From Bacteriovorax stolpii (GTDB lineage Bacteria > Bdellovibrionota > Bacteriovoracia > Bacteriovoracales > Bacteriovoracaceae): a stretch of 6,007 nucleotides of DNA. Below are positions 1-5,063 of the stretch, piece by piece. The stretch spans positions 1 through 6,007 of the forward strand of contig CAMAYW010000162.1 in the NCBI GenBank assembly GCA_945862475.1, given 5' to 3'. Positions within the stretch are counted from its first letter, which is position 1; each line of letters begins with the position of its first letter. Position numbers and translations under genes: made by a program. The notes under the pieces are model-generated. The model saw only the letters and a program-made list of their open reading frames with translations. It was not told where the DNA came from and did not search any database.

Positions 1-189
1 AAATTTCTGAAAGAAGGTCATAAATCATCAGTCAAAATCTCAAACGTTAAACCTGAGTTCCTGAAAATCTTCCGCCTCCTCTCCTTAAATGAAGCTGATT
101 ATGTGGCCGAGCTTATGAACTTTGATAACGACGAGACTGATAATCTTAATACTCGTTTTGGTAACAGAAACCAAACTTTTGAAAACTAA
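1..189 (+). CDS. C-terminal part of a possible STAS-domain (anti-sigma-antagonist-like) protein
   Basis: An open frame enters from the left edge and runs 62 codons to TAA at 187-189; the start is outside the window. The first ~33 visible residues (a Lys/Glu-rich helix, then a VKISNV strand, then KPEFLKIFRLLSLNEAD) resemble the last strand and helix of STAS domains. In that fold a Val/Leu-rich strand leads into a helix of the form 'xxxxkifrLxgL'. The last ~28 residues are acidic and Asn-rich and look like a disordered tail. STAS domains commonly bind anti-sigma factors or act as sensory modules, but nothing visible here says which. The frame is probably real: it ends just before a strong intrinsic terminator, and its codon use is regular. 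The STAS assignment rests on a short fragment and is tentative. Confidence 0.5.
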   Translation, partial: KFLKEGHKSSVKISNVKPEFLKIFRLLSLNEADYVAELMNFDNDETDNLNTRFGNRNQTFEN

Positions 190-680
190 AAATTATATTG
201 AATAAGATTTATGTGAAGAGGGGGCAGCGAGCTCCCTCTTTTTTTGCCACCAAGTGAAAATGCTTCTCCGTTAAATTTTTCTTGAATCACTTTAAAGCGC
301 TCAAAGAAACTCCCATCAGCTCCACCCTCACCGCCTCCACCTTCTCCGTCTTGATACTCATCGCTATAGATATCGGTTGATTCTTGATATGGTGATGAGT
401 TGTCATCGTAATTTCCATACTGCTTCTGGTGATGTGAAACTAAAACATAAGTTCCAAAAATAATACCCGCATAAAGACCTAATGAAGCGCCTTGAGCAAT
501 CGCACGAGGGGTCGCTCCGAACGCCATGGAAGCCGTTCCAAGAAGAGCACCGCCTCCAGCTCCATATCCCGCCATGGTTAAAAAAGCTTTCGCTTTTACG
601 GGCATCTCTGCTTTAGCCTCAGACAAGGTGAACGTTAAGGTAAGAAGACTAAGCATGAAAGAGCAGAATATTTTTTTCAT
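186..680 (-). CDS. Secreted or envelope glycine-zipper protein, function unknown
   Basis: The 164-residue product starts at the ATG complementary to 678-680. An upstream in-frame TTG at 716 is less likely because the Lys-Lys-hydrophobic signal peptide begins exactly at this ATG. Residues 1-24 form a signal peptide ending in AKA, a good signal peptidase I site. Residues about 35-82 hold two Gly/Ala-rich hydrophobic stretches with GxxxG-type spacing (GYGAGGGALLG, then GASLGLYAGIIFG), as in glycine-zipper membrane proteins. Next come an acidic Asp/Ser/Tyr stretch, a poly-Gly/Glu linker at 112-123, and a tail ending in NF. Such proteins often insert into or bridge the envelope, but no specific function can be assigned. 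The gene is 81 bp downstream of yraN on the same strand and may be transcribed separately. Its stop overlaps the stop of the convergent gene. Confidence 0.75.
   Translation of the reverse strand: MKKIFCSFMLSLLTLTFTLSEAKAEMPVKAKAFLTMAGYGAGGGALLGTASMAFGATPRAIAQGASLGLYAGIIFGTYVLVSHHQKQYGNYDDNSSPYQESTDIYSDEYQDGEGGGGEGGADGSFFERFKVIQEKFNGEAFSLGGKKRGSSLPPLHINLIQYNF
216..245 (+). terminator. Intrinsic terminator of the left-edge plus-strand gene
   Basis: The stem pairs 216-225 with 231-240 (AAGAGGGGGC with GCTCCCTCTT, one G-T wobble) around a 5-nt loop, and a run of seven T follows at 239-245. It begins 27 nt after the plus-strand stop codon, so it serves that gene. No T-run exists on the other side, so it is not expected to end minus-strand transcription. 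It lies wholly inside the C-terminal coding region of the opposing minus-strand gene. Confidence 0.85.
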
Positions 681-734
681 ACTTACTAGATTAATGAATC
701 TTTGAATTTTTGGCAAAACAAACCAATACCAAAC

Positions 735-746
735 CCGTCTAGTCGG
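735..746. repeat. Near-perfect 12-bp inverted repeat upstream of the glycine-zipper gene
   Basis: CCGTCTAGTCGG is symmetrical around CTAG, with only the T/T pair at the fourth position breaking the symmetry. It sits in the 81-bp gap between yraN and the glycine-zipper gene, about 55 bp before that gene's ATG. It lacks a T-run, so it is not a standard terminator. It could be a protein-binding site or chance. Confidence 0.25.
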
Positions 747-761
747 AATAGGGGTATAAAG

Positions 762-1028
762 TTAATCATGCTGAACAATGAATTTACTTGAATGGCCAAA
801 AAGAGCGGAGATAAATCTTTGGGCATCAAAGATTCTTTTCCTCTGGCCCATTTGTAATGAGGATAATCCTATTAGCGAGCTTTTCACCTCGAGGATCTCA
901 ATAACCCATCCAGACTTTAATTTTCTCATGCGAGCAACATCGAGCTGACCAAGATTTCGACTCCTAAGAAACTGCTCTGAAATAAGAAGCGGAACACCCT
1001 CTGAATGAAACTTTAGTGACAGATCCAA
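762..1028 (-). CDS. yraN: YraN/UPF0102-type endonuclease-like protein, short, start uncertain
   Basis: This is a YraN family member with the PD-(D/E)XK nuclease-like fold, usually encoded after rnhB as here. With the TTG start at 1028 it is 88 residues; E. coli YraN is about 130. Visible family features are a first helix ending in HSEGV, the segment RSRNLGQLDV (family GEIDLI), then EILEVKS (family FVEVK), and a helix MGQRKRIFDAQRFIS (family K..rl..A..yL). The putative metal site keeps Asp30, Glu47 and Lys49, but the usual Glu of GEID is Gln28. The C-terminus stops at KFIVQHD, where relatives continue with another strand and tail. The start is unclear. TTG at 1028 lies 7 nt after the rnhB stop, consistent with translational coupling. 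The only upstream in-frame ATG, at 1142, would overlap rnhB by 107 bp. The biological role of YraN is poorly known. Confidence 0.7.
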   Translation of the reverse strand: MDLSLKFHSEGVPLLISEQFLRSRNLGQLDVARMRKLKSGWVIEILEVKSSLIGLSSLQMGQRKRIFDAQRFISALFGHSSKFIVQHD

Positions 1029-1035
1029 CTCTTTT

Positions 1036-1734
1036 TTAAGGCCGGATAAATTCCTTAACGCCTTTGAAGGTTTGCCTATGAATGGGGCTAGGACCGTGGA
1101 GTTCGATCGCTTTTCTATGATCTTTTGTGGGATAGCCGGCATGAGTATTAAATCCATAAACGGGATAAAGGATGTGCATCTCTTGCATAAATGAATCCCG
1201 TTTTTCTTTAGCAAGGATAGATGAGAGCCCAATCAAAAGAGATTTCATATCTCCTTTTATAATTGGTATCTCAGTCCACGGAGATTCTTTTATGCCCCAT
1301 CTAAACTTTTTATTGCCATCAATCAAAACGGTCGTTGAAGAATTTTTCTTATGTGAAAGAAAAAGAGCCGCCTCTTTCATCGCGCGAAGACTTGCCGATA
1401 AAATATTTTCTTCATCAATCACTTGGTGATCCATCTCCCAGGTGATGTGACGGATAATGATCCCTTGGATCGTGACCTCACCTACTTCTCTGAAGGCCAA
1501 TTCATTAACTCCGAGTGCTTTTAAAATATCCCTTCTTTTTGACTGCGATATCTTTTTAGAATCTTGTATTCCTACTTTTTTTAGTGCTTTCAAAAGAGAC
1601 TTTAAATCTTCTCTAGATTGAATCTCTAGGGAAATCGCTCCGGCCACAACCGGCCCACTTAATGGACCTCGACCAACTTCATCTGTCGCGATAATGAACT
1701 GGGGATAATTTGAAATTAATTTTAATTCAAGCAT
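1036..1734 (-). CDS. rnhB: Ribonuclease HII
   Basis: RNase HII cuts the RNA strand of RNA-DNA hybrids and starts removal of ribonucleotides misincorporated into DNA; it acts in the cytoplasm. The 232-residue protein shows the family motifs in order: DEVGRGPLSGPVVAGA (residues 18-33), DSKKIS (58-63), LIDGN (137-141), IKGD (159-162), SSILAKEKRD (171-180), YGFNTHAGYPTKDH (193-206) and HGPSPIHRQTF (213-223). The four expected metal-binding acidic residues are present: Asp18, Glu19, Asp139 and Asp162. The usual ASI..AK motif reads SSILAK, a mild change. The start is the ATG at 1734, 12 nt after the barrel-gene stop, with no strong Shine-Dalgarno sequence. This suggests coupling to the upstream gene. 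The length is typical, and the order rplS-(insert)-rnhB-yraN supports the call. Confidence 0.97.
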   Translation of the reverse strand: MLELKLISNYPQFIIATDEVGRGPLSGPVVAGAISLEIQSREDLKSLLKALKKVGIQDSKKISQSKRRDILKALGVNELAFREVGEVTIQGIIIRHITWEMDHQVIDEENILSASLRAMKEAALFLSHKKNSSTTVLIDGNKKFRWGIKESPWTEIPIIKGDMKSLLIGLSSILAKEKRDSFMQEMHILYPVYGFNTHAGYPTKDHRKAIELHGPSPIHRQTFKGVKEFIRP

Positions 1735-1746
1735 GAAAGAATTCTA

Positions 1747-2379
1747 TCAAAAAGAATAACCAATATTCAATCCGAAGAGAAGAAAAGTGGGAATTCGGTT
1801 AAAGGTTTTAATCCCATCTTTGAGATCATTTCTATCAGCACTATCGGCAACATCATTCAATGAGTTGTCATCAATTTTAGTAGCAACAACTGGATAGTTA
1901 ATTCGGATCCAATCAACTCCAAGAGTCATTCCATTAGACCATTGCCAGCGGTTTCCTAGACCACCAGTGATACCCAGATTTTCAGCACTAAAACCAGTCG
2001 TGATTTTATTACCTAAATTATCAAGGTAATCATTTCCAAGTTTGGCACTAAAGCGACTATAGACACCACCAAAAGTAAAATGGAAGGAATTTGAAACGTA
2101 ATATCGTGCTTGAAGTGTGGAGCGATTTTCACTGATCTCACCAATTTCAATTCCCACAAATTTTGTACTGAATGAGGCCCAAGAATATTCAGCCTCAAGG
2201 GACCACTTTTCATTAAAAATATAGGTATAGCTTCCTGTATACTTTGAGGGTATCCAAGTGGTGAGAATTTGCTCACCAATCATCACAGAGCCTTTTGAGT
2301 TTTTTCGATTCTCTTGAGTGGATTGACTCCAAGATGAGTTCATTAAAATGAAAAACACAAAAAACAAAATCCATTTCAT
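1747..2379 (-). CDS. Predicted outer-membrane beta-barrel protein, function unknown
   Basis: The product is 210 residues from the ATG complementary to 2377-2379. An earlier in-frame alternative at 2409 would read through the terminator hairpin, and the signal peptide begins at MKW, so this start is preferred. Residues 1-18 are a strongly hydrophobic signal sequence (cleavage probably near SWS-QS). The rest alternates aromatic and polar residues in beta-strand style, for example YTGSYTYIF, WSLEAEYSWASF, STLQARYYV, FHFTFGGVYSRF, MTLGVDWIRI and FLLFGLNIGYSF. The terminal Phe with Tyr two residues before it matches the recognition signal of the BAM machinery. The size suggests an 8-stranded barrel of the OmpA/OmpW/OprF-like superfamily, but no specific family is recognised. 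The gene lies directly behind the rplS terminator and just before rnhB, so it probably shares a transcript with rnhB. Confidence 0.8.
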   Translation of the reverse strand: MKWILFFVFFILMNSSWSQSTQENRKNSKGSVMIGEQILTTWIPSKYTGSYTYIFNEKWSLEAEYSWASFSTKFVGIEIGEISENRSTLQARYYVSNSFHFTFGGVYSRFSAKLGNDYLDNLGNKITTGFSAENLGITGGLGNRWQWSNGMTLGVDWIRINYPVVATKIDDNSLNDVADSADRNDLKDGIKTFNRIPTFLLFGLNIGYSF

Positions 2380-2391
2380 AGATAAAATCCC

Positions 2392-2421
2392 AAAAAAAAA
2401 GGGGCCCAAAATGGACCCCTT
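2392..2421 (-). terminator. Intrinsic terminator after rplS
   Basis: Read on the minus strand, AAGGGGTCC (2421-2413) pairs with GGGCCCCTT (2407-2399). This gives nine pairs with one T-G wobble around an ATTTT loop, and a run of nine T follows at 2400-2392. It begins 21 nt past the rplS stop and ends 12 nt before the ATG of the barrel-protein gene. It should separate the methyltransferase-rplS transcript from the genes downstream, or act as a partial attenuator. The stem is not mirrored by a T-run on the plus strand. Confidence 0.9.
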
Positions 2422-2442
2422 CGAAGTGTAAAACTTTAATGA

Positions 2443-2802
2443 TTAACGAGAGTAATCAATTGCTACGCGAGCTGCTTTACCTGTTCTCTCACGTAAGTAG
2501 TTGTGTTTAGCGCGACGAGATTTACCTTTAGAGATAATCTTCACACCTTCAACTGCTGGTGAATGGAAAGGGAACACACGCTCAACACCAACGCCGTCAG
2601 AAATCTTACGAACGCGGAAGTGACCATTCATTTGACCAGGGCTTTTCATAGCAATGCATGTGCCTTGGTAAACCTGAATACGAGTCTTCTCGCCTTCTTT
2701 AATTCGAACAGCTACTTCAACAGTGTCACCTGTTTTGAAAGCTTCAAACTTAGAAGAATTCTGGTTTGCATACTTCTTCTCAACAACATCAATCAAATTC
2801 AT
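2443..2802 (-). CDS. rplS: 50S ribosomal protein L19
   Basis: L19 is a large-subunit ribosomal protein located at the interface with the 30S subunit. The 119-residue product has the standard length and signatures: F.TGDTVEVAVRIKEGEKTRIQVYQG (residues about 22-47), VRKISDGVGVERVFPFHSP (64-82) and RRAKHNYLRERTGKAARV (96-113). The usual FTVRKIS reads FRVRKIS. The start ATG at 2802 is preceded by a strong GAGAGGG Shine-Dalgarno sequence (2813-2807) four bases upstream, fitting a highly expressed gene. It lies 86 bp after the SPOUT methyltransferase gene and is followed by a strong terminator. There may be a local promoter in the 86-bp gap (TATAAG on the minus strand at 2841-2836), but no good -35 is visible. 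Confidence 0.98.
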   Translation of the reverse strand: MNLIDVVEKKYANQNSSKFEAFKTGDTVEVAVRIKEGEKTRIQVYQGTCIAMKSPGQMNGHFRVRKISDGVGVERVFPFHSPAVEGVKIISKGKSRRAKHNYLRERTGKAARVAIDYSR

Positions 2803-2888
2803 AAAACCCTCTCAAACGAGACTTCCTTAAATCAACTTATAGACTTCAATTGAGTCATGTGATCAGAGGGAAGGAAAAAATTAAAGGA

Positions 2889-3464
2889 TCAGAGGCTCCT
2901 GGCCAGTCGGTCACAATAAATTGCAACTGCTGAGCGAACAGACAAATGATTATATCCGTCATCTGCTATGCCAAAAATAGGCTCTAGCCGAAAATCGGCC
3001 TGTTCAACAACCGGAGCGGTTAATCCCCATCCTGTACCAAATAACAAGAACATAGGTGTACCGTCAACGCTTATCTTCTGAATAAGCTCTTTTTCTTTTC
3101 CATCATATTTATCAAAGTTCGCCCCTGTGACCACAACGCATGGCTTCCTGCCTTCTATCTCTGTAATTTTCTTAACTGCGTCTGAAATTGAGTCAATAAC
3201 CTCCGCTTCTGCTAGGGCATTCCGTCGGTCTGGATTATAAATCAGACCCGAGTCCGCTTCCCAAAAGCCTAGGATCTTTTTCACCATCGCCTGCTGGTTT
3301 TTAATCGGGGTCACAATAAAGTATTTTTTAAAGCCAAAAGTCCTCGCAGACCTCGCAATATCGTGAATGTCTAAGTTTGTTACAGATGTTGTGATCTCAC
3401 TACCGTCTTTAGACTTGATTGGTCCGTGAACTAAACCTATGTAACAAGGAACAGGAAAAGGCAT
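2889..3464 (-). CDS. SPOUT-class RNA methyltransferase of the TM1570 type (TrmD-associated family)
   Basis: The 191-residue product matches the SAM-dependent RNA methyltransferase family Pfam PF09936. Its Thermotoga member TM1570 has a trefoil-knot SPOUT fold and is encoded beside trmD and rplS. The signature N-terminus is present: YIGLVHGPIKSKDG (residues 8-21), then TTSVTNLDIHDIARSARTFG (25-44) and YFIVTP (48-53). A conserved YNPDRRNAL segment lies at 76-84. The likely SAM-binding knot is FLLFGTGWGL (139-148) plus the C-terminal LSVRSAVAIYCDRLA (174-188). The start is the ATG at 3464, because family members begin just before YIGLVH; upstream TTG starts add non-homologous residues. A weak GGA lies 5 nt upstream. 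The RNA target is not known to me. Co-location with rplS suggests a role in tRNA or rRNA modification. Confidence 0.9.
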   Translation of the reverse strand: MPFPVPCYIGLVHGPIKSKDGSEITTSVTNLDIHDIARSARTFGFKKYFIVTPIKNQQAMVKKILGFWEADSGLIYNPDRRNALAEAEVIDSISDAVKKITEIEGRKPCVVVTGANFDKYDGKEKELIQKISVDGTPMFLLFGTGWGLTAPVVEQADFRLEPIFGIADDGYNHLSVRSAVAIYCDRLARSL

Positions 3465-3527
3465 AAGTGTCCATTTGGTATAAAGAAAGCATCTGAATAG
3501 CTTGGGAGTATGCAAAATGTCTAGGAA

Positions 3528-3566
3528 AATCAGCCTGATTACGCTTTCCAATAAGGGTATAATCAG
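3528..3566. promoter_or_regulatory. Possible operator: palindrome AATCAG-C-CTGATT plus a third half-site
   Basis: Positions 3528-3540 form a perfect inverted repeat of two 6-bp arms around one base. The right arm is the candidate -35 element. A third AATCAG at 3561-3566 overlaps the end of the TATAAT box. Three copies of one 6-bp half-site in 39 bp, placed over the core promoter, are what a repressor site can look like. No regulator is identified, and part of the match could be chance. Confidence 0.35.
3535..3563 (+). promoter_or_regulatory. Candidate sigma-70-type promoter of the DAHP synthase/menaquinone operon
   Basis: A perfect -10 hexamer TATAAT lies at 3558-3563. CTGATT at 3535-3540, 17 bp upstream, matches the -35 consensus at three of six positions. 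Transcription would start near 3570 and leave a leader of about 40 nt before the ATG at 3611. An AAGG Shine-Dalgarno sequence lies at 3597-3600 in that leader. The weak -35 together with an overlapping palindrome suggests a regulated promoter. Confidence 0.6.
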
Positions 3567-3610
3567 TTACAAAAAGGGACTCTAAAACCACCCTGCAAGG
3601 TTAATCATTT

Positions 3611-4378
3611 ATGGAAACAAATCCACTGAATTTTCGCTCAAACGAATTATTTCTGATCGCAGGGCCCTGTGCCGTTGAATCAGAAAATCAATTAAAAGCG
3701 ATCCTCACGAGTGAAAACCGTCCAACCCTCATTCGAGGTGGTATTCACAAGATGAGAACCAATGCAAAGTCCTTTCAAGGCATGGGCGATGAGGGTCTCG
3801 AAATTGTAAAAAAATTAAAAAAAGAAATTCCATTTGATTTCATCACCGAAGTGACTGACGCTCGCCAAATTGAAGCACTCTTAACAACTACATCTGTTTT
3901 TCAAGTCGGTGCGAGAAACATGTACAACTATGAGCTCCTAAAAGAACTCTCTCGCTACAATAAGCCTGTTATCCTAAAACGTGCTTTCAGTGCTACTGTT
4001 TCAGAATGGCTGGGAGCTGCTGAGTATTTATTTAATTTGGGCGAAAAAAATATCATTCTGTGTGAGCGAGGTGTTCGCTCATTTGATAACAAACTAAGAA
4101 ACCTACTAGATCTTGGATCTGTTATTTATCTTAAAAAAAATACTCCTTTTAAAATTATTGTAGATCCATCCCACAGCATGGGACTCACTCCATATGTTGC
4201 TGATGCTGCATACGCGGCAGTTGCTGCTGGAGCAGATGGACTTATTGTTGAAGTTCATCCCGAGCCTGCGTGTGCTCTTTCTGATGGACAACAGGCCCTT
4301 AATATCCAGCAGTTCAATGAAATGGTATTAAAGCTTAAAAAACTCGCACCAGTCTTTCATAAAGAATTGAGGTTATGA
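3611..4378 (+). CDS. aroF: 3-deoxy-7-phosphoheptulonate (DAHP) synthase, type I-beta, catalytic domain only
   Basis: DAHP synthase condenses phosphoenolpyruvate with erythrose 4-phosphate, the first step of the shikimate pathway to chorismate, in the cytoplasm. The 255-residue protein shows the I-beta/KDO8P-synthase barrel motifs: IAGPCAVES (residues 16-24), RGGIHKMRTNAKSFQG (42-57), ITEVTD (78-83), QVGARNMYN (98-106), LKRAFSATVSEWL (122-134), ILCERGVRSFD (149-159), IVDPSHSMG (183-191), ADGLIVEVHPEP (208-219) and ALSDGQQAL (222-230). The expected metal ligands are Cys20, His188, Glu214 and Asp225. It has neither the N-terminal ferredoxin-like domain nor a chorismate mutase domain, so domain-based feedback inhibition is unlikely. 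The nearly invariant KPRT motif reads KMRT. Spacing to menG is 2 bp, at the head of a menaquinone operon. The symbol is used loosely: aroF/aroG naming varies in this family. Confidence 0.93.
   Translation: METNPLNFRSNELFLIAGPCAVESENQLKAILTSENRPTLIRGGIHKMRTNAKSFQGMGDEGLEIVKKLKKEIPFDFITEVTDARQIEALLTTTSVFQVGARNMYNYELLKELSRYNKPVILKRAFSATVSEWLGAAEYLFNLGEKNIILCERGVRSFDNKLRNLLDLGSVIYLKKNTPFKIIVDPSHSMGLTPYVADAAYAAVAAGADGLIVEVHPEPACALSDGQQALNIQQFNEMVLKLKKLAPVFHKELRL
4369..4372 (+). promoter_or_regulatory. Ribosome binding site that decides the menG start
   Basis: GAGG lies 2 nt before an ATG at 4375 and 8 nt before an ATG at 4381. The second spacing is normal and the first is too short. The start at 4381 is therefore preferred, although the 4375 ATG overlaps the upstream stop codon in the common ATGA fashion. 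Confidence 0.65.
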
Positions 4379-4380
4379 TT

Positions 4381-5055
4381 ATGGCAAAAGCCGATTTCGT
4401 TCGAGTCATGTTTAATGATATTGCTCATAAGTATGATCTCCTAAATGATGTTCTATCTGTTGGAACCCATAGACTCTGGAAAAGGGCCTTCATTAAATTT
4501 GCCCTCAAACAAAACCCTAAGTCAGCTCTTGATTGCGCTACCGGAACTGGGGACATTGCCTTTAAGCTCAAAGAATCTTGTGAGGGTCAAGTCGTAGGGA
4601 TTGATTTTTCTCAAGGCATGATTAATTTCGCTCTTGAAAGAGCAAGAACCAATCCTCTACCCGTGGATTTTAAAGTTGCTGATATTCAAAAGCTGCCGTT
4701 TGGAGATAAGGCCTTTGATATCACCACCATTTCTTTTGGAATAAGAAATGTGGAAAATCTTGATCTTGGACTTAAGGAATTAGGTCGAGTTTCGAATGGT
4801 GTTTATATTCTGGAATTCGGTCAACCAAAAAACAGTTTCTTTAAAAAGCTCTATTTTGGAATGCTCAAAATGTATGTTCCCATCTTTGGTCTTATTTCAA
4901 AAAGAAAAGATGCTTATGAGTATCTCATTGCCTCTTCAGAAGCTTTTCCTTCTGCAGAGAAATTTGTCGACATTATGAAGAAAAATATGACTTTCAAAAA
5001 CTACGGTTACAAGCCAGTTTTTGGTGGGATTGCTTACATCTATTACGCTAACTAG
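4381..5055 (+). CDS. menG: Demethylmenaquinone C-methyltransferase (MenG/UbiE family)
   Basis: This enzyme transfers a methyl group from SAM to demethylmenaquinone, the last step of menaquinone synthesis; UbiE relatives also act on a ubiquinone precursor. The 224-residue protein has the family layout: VMFNDIAHKYDLLNDVLSVG at the N-terminus (residues 9-28), SAM motif I LDCATGTGD (50-58), the acidic strand end GIDFSQGM (73-80), LPFGDKAFD (105-113), the family signature FGIRNVEN (119-126), YILEFGQP (142-149), YEYLIASSEAFP (179-190) and a C-terminal FGGIAYIYY (214-222). No key residue is missing. The neighbours are DAHP synthase (2 bp upstream) and menB (8 bp downstream). A menaquinone role is more likely than a ubiquinone one because menB is adjacent. 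Confidence 0.95.
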   Translation: MAKADFVRVMFNDIAHKYDLLNDVLSVGTHRLWKRAFIKFALKQNPKSALDCATGTGDIAFKLKESCEGQVVGIDFSQGMINFALERARTNPLPVDFKVADIQKLPFGDKAFDITTISFGIRNVENLDLGLKELGRVSNGVYILEFGQPKNSFFKKLYFGMLKMYVPIFGLISKRKDAYEYLIASSEAFPSAEKFVDIMKKNMTFKNYGYKPVFGGIAYIYYAN

Positions 5056-5063
5056 AGGCCACT

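Noticed and set aside
688..716. Possible minus-strand promoter TTGCCA...TAATCT before the glycine-zipper gene
   Set aside because: The -35 is good, but the -10 matches only three of six positions, and the start site would fall at the ATG and leave no leader.
1172..1429. Plus-strand open frame of 85 codons inside rnhB
   Set aside because: It is antisense to conserved RNase HII coding sequence, has no ribosome binding site and resembles no known family.
2013..2279. Minus-strand second-frame open frame of 88 codons inside the barrel-protein gene
   Set aside because: It lies fully within a gene whose own frame has a signal peptide and beta-barrel pattern; no independent support.
2563..2853. Plus-strand open frame of 96 codons over rplS
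   Set aside because: It is a shadow of the highly conserved rplS gene, with biased composition and no sign of translation.
2836..2856. Possible rplS promoter or leader structure: TATAAG on the minus strand next to the GAC-T-TCAATTGA-GTC inverted repeat
   Set aside because: No convincing -35 at 16-18 bp, and the repeat is short with a bulge. I know of no L19 autoregulatory leader that it matches.
2861..2895. Direct repeat GATCAGAGG at 2861-2869 and 2887-2895
   Set aside because: Only 9 bp, two copies, no flanking target-site or array structure; chance is enough to explain it.
2874..2896. Possible terminator after the SPOUT methyltransferase (minus-strand T-run at 2880-2875)
   Set aside because: The only stem before it is four base pairs (AGGA/TCCT) with a large loop, too weak for an intrinsic terminator.
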